Shown in pieces: positions 1 through 7,302 of a stretch of DNA of 64,000 nt. The notes under the pieces are model-generated. The model saw only the letters and a program-made list of their open reading frames with translations, did not search any database and was not told the DNA's origin. The translations under genes were made by a program, and so were the position numbers. This DNA is from Longispora sp047121295 (GTDB taxonomy: Bacteria; Actinomycetota; Actinomycetes; Mycobacteriales; Micromonosporaceae), in NCBI RefSeq assembly GCF_047121295.1, contig NZ_CP139447.1, forward strand, positions 1,860,001 to 1,924,000. The letters are read 5' to 3'. Within the stretch, counting starts at the first letter, position 1, and each line of letters starts with the position of its first letter.

Positions 1-2
1 CG

Positions 3-563
3 GACCTGGACGGCGACGGCGACGAGGACCTGGCCGTCGCGATCCACGGCCAGGCGATCGGCGGAAAGCTGTACCGACAGTATTGGTACGTCTGGCTCTG
101 GCGGGACGGCCGCGCCGCGCAGCTCACCCGGCCGGTCGCCACCGAGGGGTGGACGTCCGGCACGATCGACGCGATGACCGTCGTGCCCGGCGGGCTGGAG
201 GTCAAGCGACGCGAGTGGACCTGGGACGGTGGCAACACCGCCGACGGCGGCATCGAGCCGCAGACCTACGTCGTCGCCGTCCGGGGGGACTGGCCCTACA
301 AGGTCGGTCCCCGGCTCGCGGCCCTCTGCTGCCCCTACGGCGCGAAGCCCCGGCCGGCCACCGCCCAGGAACCGCTCAGCCCCGGCGCGACGCCCGCCGC
401 CGACGGGCCGAGAATCGCGCAGGGCGTCCGGTACAGCACCGTGGAGGTCTTCACCGTCGGCGTAGCCCCGGTGCTCGTGGACGGCTGGGCGCTGTGCCGG
501 CTCGTGGACGCCTCCGGCGCGGCATTCATCGGGTACGTGCCGGCCGCGCAGGTCGGCCTGTGA
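3..563 (+). CDS. 3' end of an FG-GAP/VCBS-like repeat protein (partial)
   Basis: The reading frame is open from the left edge of the window, so the start lies outside. The first visible residues, DLDGDGDEDLAV, form an acidic Asp/Gly-rich calcium-binding loop of the FG-GAP/VCBS type, normally found in beta-propellers of secreted or surface proteins. The remaining roughly 170 residues have no catalytic motif I recognise. The very C-terminus (VLVDGWALCRLVDASGAAFI followed by a GYVP turn) resembles the end of an SH3-like barrel. The gene ends with TGA at 561-563, which overlaps the GTG start of the next gene in a GTGA arrangement, so the two are probably translationally coupled and co-transcribed. 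Function unknown. Confidence 0.7.
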   Translation, partial: DLDGDGDEDLAVAIHGQAIGGKLYRQYWYVWLWRDGRAAQLTRPVATEGWTSGTIDAMTVVPGGLEVKRREWTWDGGNTADGGIEPQTYVVAVRGDWPYKVGPRLAALCCPYGAKPRPATAQEPLSPGATPAADGPRIAQGVRYSTVEVFTVGVAPVLVDGWALCRLVDASGAAFIGYVPAAQVGL

Positions 564-2602
564 CCGGGCGCCCGGCCGGGCCTGTGTCCTGGCGCCCGGG
601 TGGGGCCGTGGCCGGCGGCGCGGGTGAGCCTGTGTCCGGCGGTGCGCTTCGGGTCGCGACCGGCCCCGTCCGGCTCGCCGTCGACCTCGGCTCGGCGCAC
701 ACCGTCGCCGCGGTCCGGCTCGACGCCGGTCAGGTCCGGACGCTGCTGTTCGACGGCTCGCCCCTGCTGCCGTCCGGCGTGTACGCCGACCCCGGTCGCG
801 GCCACGAACCCGGCCACGGCCTCGTCGCCGGCGCGGCGGCCAGGGCGGCGGCGGGGCACCCCGAGAGGTACGAGCCCACCCCCAAACGGCGGATCGACGA
901 CGGCGACGTACTCCTGGGCGAGACCTCCTTCCCGGTACCCGACGTCCTCGCCGTCCCGCTGCGCCGGGTCGCCACCGAGGCCGCCCGCGCCCTCGGCACC
1001 GTGCCGGCCACCGTCCTCACCCATCCGGCGTCCTGGGGCCCGGCCCGGCGCGCGGTGCTGGCCGAGGCGGGCCGGCGCGCGGGGCTCGGCGAGGTGGCGC
1101 TCGTCGCGGAGCCGGTGGCGGCGGCCGCGTACTTCGCGTCCCGTCGGGCCGCCCCCGACGACCGACCGGTGGCGGTGTTCGACCTCGGGGCCGGCACCCT
1201 GGACCTCGCGGTCCTCGCGCCCGACGGCCGCACCGTCCTCGCCGAGTCCGGCCTCGACGACCTGGGCGGCCTCGACATCGACGCGGCCCTCGTGGACCAC
1301 CTCGCCGCCAGCCTGCCCGGCGTCGACTGGGACCGGCTGCGCACCCCGCGCACCCCCGCCGACTACCGCGCCCGGCACACCCTGTGGACCGACGTGCGCG
1401 CCGCCAAGGAGATGCTGAGCCGGACGAGCGTGGCCCCCGTGCCCGTACCGGGCCTCGCCGCGCCCGCGCACCTCACCCGCGACGAACTGGACGCCCTCGC
1501 CGGGCCGCTGCTCGCCCGGGCGGTGACCGCGACGGCCGACCTGCTGCGCGGCGCGGGGCTCGTGGCCGGGGACCTGGCGGGGCTGTACCTCGTCGGCGGG
1601 GCCAGCCGGCTACCGCTCGTCGCCCGGCTGCTGCACGCCGGCCTCGGGGTACCCCCGGTCGTGCTCGAACAACCGGAACTCGCGGTGGCGGAGGGCGCGC
1701 TGGCCCTGTCGGGGCGGCCGCCCGGCCGGCACGGCACCGAAGCCGGGCCCGGCGAAGTGGCGGGAGCCCTGGCGGCGGGCGAGACGGTCATGCCCCGAGT
1801 GCCACCCGGCCCGGACACTCCCGGACATCCAAGCGGCCCGGAGATGCCCGGCTATCCGGGTGTCCTGGACATGCCCGGTTATCCGGGTGGCCCGGATGTC
1901 CCGGGGACGAGGCCCCACCAGGGCGTGTCCTGGGCGGCGCCCCGCCCCGACGTCCCGGGGTCGACGCGCCGCCGGTGGTGGCCCTGGGCCGTGGGCATCA
2001 CGGCGGTGCTCCTGGCGGCCGGCGCCGTGGCCGCCCTCCGCCCGTCGGGCACCCCGAACGGCCCGACGGGAAGCCTGCCTGGCCCGGCCGCCAGCCCGAC
2101 CAGCACCCGGCAGGGAACCGGCACCGGCGCGGACCCGGTCGGCATGCAGTTCCGCCCGGTACCGCCCGGCACCGTCGCCCGCGACGCCGACCTGCGCCGG
2201 TTCGCCGCGCCCTGGGACAGCTACGCCTGGTCGAGCGGGGAGGGCTGCGCGACGGCCGACGCCGCGCACACCGTCGACGGCAGGCTGGGCAACCCGCGCG
2301 CCGTGGCCCCGGCCCCGGTCGTCGACGCCGTGCACTGCCGCGCCGGCGACTTCGCCGCCTACTTCACCCGGGTCTCCGGCGACCCCGGCACGCTGTTCCA
2401 GGTGTACACACGCCTGAGCAGACCCGAGACCCTGTCCACCCCGGCGGGCGACCGCGAGGTATGGCTGATCGACCGGTGGAGCGAGTCGGAGTCGGCGCTG
2501 CTGTGGTTCGACCGCGACACGGAATGCCTGGGCGTGATCACGACGAGCCGGGCCAGCCTCAAACTCACGGCGGTGTGGATCCAACACCCGTCCGCCACGT
2601 AG
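560..2602 (+). CDS. Membrane-anchored Hsp70-like ATPase
   Basis: About 680 residues. The N-terminal part is an Hsp70/actin-fold nucleotide-binding domain: phosphate-1 loop VDLGSAHT near residue 37, phosphate-2 loop FDLGAGTLDLAV, and adenosine motif YLVGGASRLPLV. No canonical substrate-binding domain follows. A Pro/Gly-rich linker with repeated MPGYPG-type units (about 1800-1910) is followed by a single membrane segment (WPWAVGITAVLLAAGAVAAL, about 1981-2040). The last roughly 190 residues contain three cysteines and are predicted outside the cell. The GTG at 560 is chosen because it overlaps the upstream stop; a start further in is possible, since the first 30 residues are low complexity. The layout resembles a membrane sensor built on an Hsp70 ATPase more than a folding chaperone. 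That role is inferred. Confidence 0.75.
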   Translation: MTGRPAGPVSWRPGGAVAGGAGEPVSGGALRVATGPVRLAVDLGSAHTVAAVRLDAGQVRTLLFDGSPLLPSGVYADPGRGHEPGHGLVAGAAARAAAGHPERYEPTPKRRIDDGDVLLGETSFPVPDVLAVPLRRVATEAARALGTVPATVLTHPASWGPARRAVLAEAGRRAGLGEVALVAEPVAAAAYFASRRAAPDDRPVAVFDLGAGTLDLAVLAPDGRTVLAESGLDDLGGLDIDAALVDHLAASLPGVDWDRLRTPRTPADYRARHTLWTDVRAAKEMLSRTSVAPVPVPGLAAPAHLTRDELDALAGPLLARAVTATADLLRGAGLVAGDLAGLYLVGGASRLPLVARLLHAGLGVPPVVLEQPELAVAEGALALSGRPPGRHGTEAGPGEVAGALAAGETVMPRVPPGPDTPGHPSGPEMPGYPGVLDMPGYPGGPDVPGTRPHQGVSWAAPRPDVPGSTRRRWWPWAVGITAVLLAAGAVAALRPSGTPNGPTGSLPGPAASPTSTRQGTGTGADPVGMQFRPVPPGTVARDADLRRFAAPWDSYAWSSGEGCATADAAHTVDGRLGNPRAVAPAPVVDAVHCRAGDFAAYFTRVSGDPGTLFQVYTRLSRPETLSTPAGDREVWLIDRWSESESALLWFDRDTECLGVITTSRASLKLTAVWIQHPSAT

Positions 2603-2627
2603 CCGGCCGGGACTCGGGACGCATGCG

Positions 2628-2661
2628 AAGAGGCCCTTCCCGCGAACGGAAAGGGCCTCTT
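2628..2661. terminator. Bidirectional hairpin terminator
   Basis: Arms AAGAGGCCCTT (2628-2638) and AAGGGCCTCTT (2651-2661) are perfect reverse complements with a 12-nt loop. The hairpin sits between the Hsp70-like gene and the tRNA-Val(CAC) gene that converges on it, so it can serve both strands. Confidence 0.75.
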
Positions 2662-2668
2662 GGTGCGG

Positions 2669-2740
2669 TGGGCGTAGCAGGGTTTGAACCTGCGACCCCT
2701 TCGGTGTGAACGAAGTGCTCTCCCACTGAGCTATACGCCC
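2669..2740 (-). tRNA. tRNA-Val (CAC)
   Basis: On the minus strand the sequence folds as a standard cloverleaf. The GGGCGTA/TACGCCC acceptor stem, D-loop AGCTCAGTGGGAGAGC, anticodon stem-loop CTTCG-TTCACAC-CGAAG with anticodon CAC, and T-arm with GGTTCAAACC are all present. The discriminator base is A and CCA is not encoded. It decodes GUG, the commonest valine codon class in a genome this GC-rich. Confidence 0.95.
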
Positions 2741-2753
2741 GCAACGAGTGGTT

Positions 2754-2784
2754 ACATTACCCGACACCCACCTCGTACCGCCAA
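2754..2784 (-). promoter_or_regulatory. Candidate promoter for tRNA-Val(CAC)
   Basis: Reading the minus strand, TTGGCG (2784-2779) and TAATGT (2759-2754) resemble -35 and -10 hexamers with a slightly long 19-bp spacer. The -10 element ends 13 bp before the mature tRNA 5' end. This is a match by eye only. Confidence 0.45.
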
Positions 2785-2792
2785 TCCGGGGG

Positions 2793-3182
2793 TCACCCGC
2801 CCAGCCAGGCCCGCGCCTCGTGCCACAGATCCACCCCCAGGCTGTACTTCACCGAGGCCCACACCACGGCCCAGATGAACACCAGCCCGACCGCGCCGAT
2901 CAGGAACCGGACGCCCAGGTGCTGGCGCTTCACCCAGGCGGTCCACCGGTCGAGCTGGCGGCGGGCGTACTCCAGAAGACGCCTCGCCCAGTGGAACTCG
3001 ATCGCCAGGATCGCCAGGCCGGCGAGCACGATCAGCCAGCCCGGGCCGGGCAGCGGGATGAGGAACGCGCCCACGATGATCACCGCGACGCCGAGGACCG
3101 TGACCGAGATCTTGACCGCGATCCGGCCGCCGGGCTTGTCCCTGATCCGGTCCAGCCAGTTTCGCCGCTCCACGCTTGTCAC
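2793..3182 (-). CDS. PGPGW-motif transmembrane protein (TIGR02611-like)
   Basis: A 129-residue protein. Two N-terminal hydrophobic stretches (ISVTVLGVAVIIVGAFLIPL and WLIVLAGLAILAIEF) flank the signature PGPGW that defines this putative transmembrane family; a third hydrophobic segment (FLIGAVGLVFIWAVVWASV) lies near the C-terminus. The start is GTG at 3182 with a GGGG run just upstream. The gene stands alone, with its 3' end facing the tRNA-Val promoter. Family members are common in actinobacteria, and I know of no established biochemical role. Confidence 0.85.
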   Translation of the reverse strand: MTSVERRNWLDRIRDKPGGRIAVKISVTVLGVAVIIVGAFLIPLPGPGWLIVLAGLAILAIEFHWARRLLEYARRQLDRWTAWVKRQHLGVRFLIGAVGLVFIWAVVWASVKYSLGVDLWHEARAWLGG

Positions 3183-3371
3183 ACCCCGGAACGTACCGCA
3201 TAAGTTTTGATGTTTGAGGCCCCGCTGAGGCCCCGGAAGCGCTACTTTCAGAACCGGACTCCACTACGGGTCGAGACCAGCGTATGACGGGGCGTGACGG
3301 GGGGTATCACCCGAGTGTGAGAATGCGGGGCGCGCGGGGCGTCTCGTCGCCGTTGCCTGGGGGTGAGGTCG

Positions 3372-3803
3372 ATGGGGGTTCTACGTCCCGCGACCGTGGA
3401 GGTCGAGACGTCTCTGCGGCTGGTCGCGCCTGACGCGACCGCGCTGCCGGTCCGCGCGAGTCTGCGCTATGACCCGCTCGATCCGTACGCGGTCCATGTT
3501 CTGTTCCATGCTGAGACGGTCGGCGGTGAACCTGTGAGCTGGTCCTTCGCCCGCGACCTGTTGGTCAAGGGGTTGGACGAGCCGGCGGGCATCGGCGACG
3601 TACGGGTCTGGCCGTGGTCGACGCCGAGGGGGGAGTTCGTCGCGCTGGCGTTGTCGTCACCCGATGGAAACGCCCTTTTCGAGGTACCGCGCAGCGTGCT
3701 CGTCCGGTTCCTCCGGCGGACGTACGTGGTGGTGCCGAGGGGTAAGGAGAGCGACCACCTGGACGTGGACGCCGCCGTCGCCCGGCTGTTGTCGGCACGC
3801 TGA
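3372..3803 (+). CDS. SsgA-family sporulation/cell-division regulator
   Basis: About 143 residues, the usual length of SsgA-like proteins. Hallmarks of the family are visible: DPYAVHVLFH, then VSWSFARDLLVKGL, then GDVRVWP, then ALSSPDGNALFEVP near the C-terminus. In streptomycetes SsgA/SsgB proteins position FtsZ at sporulation septa and help localise cell-wall remodelling, and the family is confined to morphologically complex actinobacteria. ATG at 3372 is chosen because the protein then begins close to the conserved core and a GAGGT lies just upstream. An in-frame GTG at 3363 is an alternative and would add three residues. A strong hairpin terminator follows directly. Confidence 0.9.
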   Translation: MGVLRPATVEVETSLRLVAPDATALPVRASLRYDPLDPYAVHVLFHAETVGGEPVSWSFARDLLVKGLDEPAGIGDVRVWPWSTPRGEFVALALSSPDGNALFEVPRSVLVRFLRRTYVVVPRGKESDHLDVDAAVARLLSAR

Positions 3804-3813
3804 GTAACGACCA

Positions 3814-3843
3814 CGAAGGGCCCCTCCGAGGAGGGGCCCTTCG
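3814..3843. terminator. Bidirectional hairpin terminator
   Basis: CGAAGGGCCCCTC and GAGGGGCCCTTCG form a 13-bp perfect stem with a 4-nt loop between the SsgA-like gene and the convergent DUF6882-like gene. Confidence 0.85.
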
Positions 3844-3859
3844 TCGTGCCGGAGGACGG

Positions 3860-4576
3860 TCAGGAGGCCGTCACGCTGGACTGCCACATCAGGAACTTGC
3901 CCTCGGGGCTGAAGTCCACCTTCGCGCTGCTCCCGTCGCCCAGGTCCACCCGCAGCCCGTTGTAGGTGTCCGTGTACGGGATCCCGTGGTGCTCCAGGTA
4001 CCGGGTCACGGTCAGCCGGTGGTCCGTCGGGAACACCCCGACGGCGGAGATCAGCCGGCGGGCGGCGCTGATCGGGTCGAACCTCCCCGTGGGTACCCGG
4101 GGATCGTCGAAGACGACGAAGAACTTGCCGCCCTCGTACGGCAGGCCCAGGTAGCCCCGGCACTCCAGCAGCGCCGTGGCTGCCATCACCATCCGCTCGG
4201 CCGACATCACCGGGTCCTTCCGGCGGCTGAGGTCGAGGGTGTTCTCCATGATCTCCGGGATCTCCCAGATCCGACCGATGTCGGTGAGCCGCAGCACCGC
4301 CTGGGTGGCGACATGGTCCAGCCCGTACCCGGGGTTGCCCCAGGACCACAGGAAGGTGCTGTTGTGGATCGCGTAGCTGGCCAGCAGGCTGCACCGCAGC
4401 TCGGCGGCCCCCATCGTGAACGTGCACGTCTCCAGGTCGACGGTCCAGTCGCCCCCGGGCAGGTACGCGTTCAGGGTCTCCAACTGCTCCATCATGATCG
4501 CGGAGCGCGCCGCTGCCAGGCGCTCGAGCTCGGGGCTGAAAAGTTCCATGATGGGCTTAACGGTGTACTCCGGCAT
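3860..4576 (-). CDS. DUF6882-like protein of unknown function
   Basis: A 238-residue soluble protein with no signal peptide or membrane segment. The central FLWSWGNPGYG element resembles the aromatic motif of the DUF6882 family. A C-terminal beta-rich stretch (YTDTYNGLRVDLGDG, then VDFSPEGKFLMWQ) looks like a compact beta-sandwich. No catalytic residues are recognisable. The Met at 4576 has no clear ribosome-binding site, and a second Met nine codons later is a possible start. It converges on the SsgA-like gene, and the tRNA promoter lies just upstream. Family assignment is from memory of the motif and should be checked by profile search. Confidence 0.65.
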   Translation of the reverse strand: MPEYTVKPIMELFSPELERLAAARSAIMMEQLETLNAYLPGGDWTVDLETCTFTMGAAELRCSLLASYAIHNSTFLWSWGNPGYGLDHVATQAVLRLTDIGRIWEIPEIMENTLDLSRRKDPVMSAERMVMAATALLECRGYLGLPYEGGKFFVVFDDPRVPTGRFDPISAARRLISAVGVFPTDHRLTVTRYLEHHGIPYTDTYNGLRVDLGDGSSAKVDFSPEGKFLMWQSSVTAS

Positions 4577-4632
4577 CCGACACGGCGGGGCACGCCCGAC
4601 AGGGGGTCGCCGACACGGTGGGTACCCCCGGT

Positions 4633-4661
4633 TTGCGAGCCGGAGATCGCTCGGCTAAAGT
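4633..4661 (+). promoter_or_regulatory. Promoter of the tRNA-Gly/Cys/Val cluster
   Basis: TTGCGA (4633-4638) and TAAAGT (4656-4661) are separated by exactly 17 bp, a good match to a vegetative sigma-70-type actinobacterial promoter. It lies 65 bp upstream of the first tRNA, and the intervening A-rich leader contains no other gene. Confidence 0.7.
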
Positions 4662-4726
4662 TTCTCCAGTCAGCGAGGAACGCCGCAAGGCGGACAAGCG
4701 GACAGAAACAACAAAAGCAACAAAGT

Positions 4727-4799
4727 GCGGATGTAGCGCAGCTGGTAGCGCATCACCTTGCCAAGGTGAGGGTCGCGAGTTCGAATCTCGTCATCCGCT
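4727..4799 (+). tRNA. tRNA-Gly (GCC)
   Basis: Complete cloverleaf: acceptor GCGGATG/CATCCGC, anticodon arm TCACC-TTGCCAA-GGTGA (anticodon GCC), T-arm GCGAG-TTCGAAT-CTCGT, discriminator T. First gene of a three-tRNA cluster. Confidence 0.96.
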
Positions 4800-4816
4800 C
4801 GACAGAGGTATCACTC

Positions 4817-4887
4817 GGTGGAGTGGCCGAGAGGCGAGGCAACGGCCTGCAAAGCCGTGTACACGGGTTCAAATCCCGTCTCCACCT
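4817..4887 (+). tRNA. tRNA-Cys (GCA)
   Basis: Acceptor GGTGGAG/CTCCACC, anticodon arm ACGGC-CTGCAAA-GCCGT (anticodon GCA), T-loop TTCAAAT, discriminator T. Second gene of the cluster, 17 bp after tRNA-Gly. Confidence 0.96.
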
Positions 4888-4899
4888 CTGCACGAGCAA

Positions 4900-4974
4900 G
4901 GGCGTATAGCTCAGCGGGAGAGCGCTTCCCTGACACGGAAGAGGTCACAGGTTCAATCCCTGTTACGCCCACCA
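4900..4974 (+). tRNA. tRNA-Val (GAC), integration target
   Basis: Acceptor GGGCGTA/TACGCCC, anticodon arm CTTCC-CTGACAC-GGAAG (anticodon GAC), T-loop TTCAATC, and an encoded CCA at 4972-4974. Its 3' half, from the last base of the 5' anticodon-stem strand onward, is duplicated exactly at 21821-21866, marking this gene as the insertion site of a genomic island. The tRNA remains intact because the left repeat restores the 3' half. Confidence 0.96.
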
Positions 4975-4975
4975 G
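4930..4975 (+). repeat. attL: 46-bp direct repeat in tRNA-Val
   Basis: The 46 bp from the end of the 5' anticodon stem through the encoded CCA plus one G is identical to 21821-21866. Bases immediately outside differ on both sides (C versus A before, A versus C after), so the repeat length is exact. Its position is typical of tyrosine-integrase attachment sites. Confidence 0.9.
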
Positions 4976-4989
4976 AAAGATGCAGGTCA

Positions 4990-5032
4990 GAGCCCGGATT
5001 CGCAAGATCAGAATCCGGGCTCAAGATCTTTT
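4990..5032 (+). terminator. Rho-independent terminator after the tRNA cluster
   Basis: GAGCCCGGATT and AATCCGGGCTC form an 11-bp perfect stem (4990-5022), followed by a T-rich tail (TCTTTTGTT). It lies inside the island, so the element appears to bring its own terminator for the tRNA operon. The ancestral one is displaced to 21881-21913. Confidence 0.8.
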
Positions 5033-5205
5033 GTTAGCCGTTCGTTAGTGGACTGCCCGGGAAAGGGCAAGCTTCGGCGGCCTTGATCGGTGTTCAACGA
5101 CTGTGTTCTCCGTCACAGGATCTGCCCGATCTGCACGCTTGACGCCTGTCAAACAGTTGGGCCGCAGCGCGTGCCTGCTGTTGGGCTCGGGGTGGCGGAT
5201 GGCTT

Positions 5206-5454
5206 TCACGGTTCGACGCCCAGGTAGCGCAGGAGATCCGGTACGGAGACGATGCGGCGGCGGCGTACTTTCCGGACTTTGACGGGGAACTCGTCTTCGG
5301 CGGCGAGTTCGTAGGCCAAGGTCCTGCCGATTCCGATGATCGAGGCAGCGGTCTCAACGTCGGTGGTCATCCCGAGGGTTCGGACGTCGTCCACCGTCCA
5401 GACGGGCCGCTGGCGGCGTCCAGGGATGCGGGGTTTCTTGCGGTTGAAGATCAT
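5206..5454 (-). CDS. Excisionase-like helix-turn-helix protein
   Basis: An 82-residue basic protein. The segment VETAASIIGIGRTLAYELA followed by FPVKVRKVRRRRIVSVPDLLRYLG is the winged-helix layout of the MerR/excisionase (AlpA/Xis) family: a recognition helix, an arginine-rich wing and a terminal PDLLRYLG helix. ATG at 5454 has a GAGG ribosome-binding site six bases upstream. Proteins of this kind sit beside integrase genes and bend DNA at att sites, or act as element regulators. Here no integrase accompanies it, although it lies only about 230 bp from attL. It could instead regulate the divergent ATPase gene. Confidence 0.75.
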   Translation of the reverse strand: MIFNRKKPRIPGRRQRPVWTVDDVRTLGMTTDVETAASIIGIGRTLAYELAAEDEFPVKVRKVRRRRIVSVPDLLRYLGVEP

Positions 5455-5710
5455 GGTTTTCCTCGGCTAGGCAGGCATCGCCTCACGTCGTGAAGGCGAC
5501 AGCTTGTCATGTGAGCAACGCTCGCTATACCCGAGTGGTCACGGACTATGGCGTGTGATCTGCGCTGAAGACCATCCGCCCGCGCCGGGTTCCCGTGCTT
5601 CGCGCACCCCTGTACTGCCTCGGCCGAAAGCCCCGCCTTCGCTACGACGTCTGCCACAAGGCGAGAAATGGCGACGTACTGCGCGACCATTGCTTGTCCG
5701 GCAACTGCTA

Positions 5711-5736
5711 ATTATAGCTGCAACTATAATAGTTGC
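5711..5736 (+). promoter_or_regulatory. Overlapping palindromes around a TATAAT box
   Basis: ATTATAG (5711-5717) pairs with CTATAAT (5724-5730), and GCAACT (5720-5725) pairs with AGTTGC (5731-5736). The consensus -10 hexamer TATAAT (5725-5730) lies inside both. The patch is AT-rich in an otherwise GC-rich window and lies 15 bp upstream of the ATPase GTG start, so it looks like a promoter under operator control. The nearby HTH protein is the natural candidate regulator. I see no good -35 element. Confidence 0.5.
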
Positions 5737-5751
5737 TGTTATCATGCCTGG

Positions 5752-7209
5752 GTGACGAGTTGGGGAAAGCCTGCGGATCTGCATGCCCGGGACTGGGAGT
5801 GGCAGACGCTGAGCGACTTCGCCGCCAGCGACGTGTCGGGTGCCAGCCTTGGTCTGGTCTACGGCCGGCGCCGGCAGGGTAAGACTCTGCTGTTGGAGCT
5901 GCTGGCTGAGGCGTCGGGTGGCTTCATGTACGGCGCGCAGCAGCAGACTGAGGCGCAGAACCTCGCGGACCTGGGCGTGGCCTACGCCCGGCATGTCGGC
6001 GCGCCGGCACCGGTGTCCTTCGCCGATTGGCGCCATGCCCTCGACGCACTGCTCGCACTTGAGGGTCCGGTCATAATCGACGAGTTCCCGTACCTGGTGT
6101 CGACGACTCCAGCCCTACCGTCGCAGCTGCAGCTCGCCCTGAGTCCCCGGGGTGCTGCCAAGCGGGAGGGGCGGTCGCGGCTGATCCTGTGCGGTAGCGC
6201 GTTGAGCACCATGCGGGGCCTGCTGTCCGGCGGGGCGCCGCTGCGGGGCAGGGCGACCATGGAACTGCTGGTCCGGCCTTTCTGGTTCAGGGAAGCAGCG
6301 GGCTTCTGGGGTCTGGAGGATCCGGATCTGGCGTTTCGGGTGCATGCCTTGGTTGGAGGCACGCCGGCCTACCTCGAGATGTCCGGTGGCGCGCCGCGTT
6401 CGGTGCGGGACTTCGACGCCTGGGTGGGTCGGGCGTTGCTGAGTCCGGCGAGTGCGATGTTCCGGGAGGGGAACCTGTTGCTGCGGGAGGAGCCGGAGAT
6501 CTCGGATCCGACGTCGTACGCGAGCGTGTTGACGGCGGTGAGCATGGGCCGGATCCGGCGCACGGAGATCGCCGCGACTTTGGGAAGACCGGCTACCGCG
6601 ATCGCCCACCCGCTGGCCGGGCTGGAGGACATCGGGCTGCTGGAGAGGGTTGAGGACGCGTTCAAGTCCCGGCGCGGCACGTTCCGGATCTCAGACCCGG
6701 TCGTTCGGCTCCACCAGCTCGTTATCTCCAGGGATGAGGGTCGACTGGTGCGGCGGGAGGCCGAGCGGGTCTGGGCCGAGGCAGCCGACACGGTGGCGTC
6801 GAAGATCTACGGCCCGCACATGGAGGACCTGGCGCGCGAGTGGGTGCTGTCCCATGCCGATGCCGACACGCTGGGTGGAAGGCCGAGTTGGGTGCGGCCG
6901 GCGACGCTGTCATGCCGCGAGCACCAACAGGGCCACGAACTCGACATCGTCGCCATGAGATCTACGCCGTTCGACGGCGACCATGTGCTGGCGATCGGCG
7001 AGGTGAAGGCCACTGGCAAGCCGATGGACGTGCCGGCACTAGAGCGGTTGATTCACCTGCGGGGCCTCATTCCGGCCGACCGGGTCCGTGACCTGCCGCG
7101 GATCCTGATGTTCAGCCGCGCCGGATTCACCGACGAGCTGCTGAAGGTCGCGGGCGACCGGCAGGATCTTGAGCTGGTCGACATGACACGGCTGTACGGG
7201 GGAGGCTGA
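5752..7209 (+). CDS. AAA-type ATPase with C-terminal DUF234 nuclease-like domain
   Basis: About 485 residues. An N-terminal P-loop NTPase of the archaeal-ATPase (STAND-like) type shows Walker A in VYGRRRQGKTLLLELL and Walker B in VIIDEFPYLV. A winged-helix stretch follows (RIRRTEIAATLGRPATAIAH). The C-terminus is of DUF234 type, with a PD-(D/E)xK-like pattern: GHELDIVAM, then IGEVKAT. This combination is widespread in archaea and in bacterial mobile islands and is suspected to act in DNA processing or defence; no function is firmly established. GTG at 5752 is chosen because it follows the promoter/operator patch and gives the expected N-terminus. An upstream ATG at 5668 would translate across the promoter and is rejected. 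Confidence 0.85.
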   Translation: MTSWGKPADLHARDWEWQTLSDFAASDVSGASLGLVYGRRRQGKTLLLELLAEASGGFMYGAQQQTEAQNLADLGVAYARHVGAPAPVSFADWRHALDALLALEGPVIIDEFPYLVSTTPALPSQLQLALSPRGAAKREGRSRLILCGSALSTMRGLLSGGAPLRGRATMELLVRPFWFREAAGFWGLEDPDLAFRVHALVGGTPAYLEMSGGAPRSVRDFDAWVGRALLSPASAMFREGNLLLREEPEISDPTSYASVLTAVSMGRIRRTEIAATLGRPATAIAHPLAGLEDIGLLERVEDAFKSRRGTFRISDPVVRLHQLVISRDEGRLVRREAERVWAEAADTVASKIYGPHMEDLAREWVLSHADADTLGGRPSWVRPATLSCREHQQGHELDIVAMRSTPFDGDHVLAIGEVKATGKPMDVPALERLIHLRGLIPADRVRDLPRILMFSRAGFTDELLKVAGDRQDLELVDMTRLYGGG

Positions 7210-7234
7210 GGAGATTTCAGGAGTGAACCTGGTG

Positions 7235-7254
7235 GACGCGGAAGAGGTCACAGG
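7235..7254 (+). repeat. Partial third att copy (internal att remnant)
   Basis: Nineteen of these 20 bases match the tRNA-Val att repeat (positions 4932-4951), including 16 consecutive bases CGGAAGAGGTCACAGG at 7239-7254. It lies 25 bp after the ATPase gene, in the same orientation as attL and attR. It splits the island into a 2.3-kb ATPase part and a 14.6-kb toxin part. Confidence 0.65.
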
Positions 7255-7302
7255 ATCAGGTGGCACACCGTTCCTGGCCCTGGGCACTCGTCGGTCTCGT
7301 TC

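Noticed and set aside
83..559. An N-terminal extension of the Hsp70-like protein back to position 83
   Set aside because: This part is an arginine-rich out-of-frame reading of the upstream gene; the GTG at 560 that overlaps the previous stop is the sensible start.
5451..5690. A possible small gene on the minus strand between the HTH protein and the ATPase
   Set aside because: No ribosome-binding site, no recognisable fold, and it overlaps the palindromic promoter patch region and its flanks.
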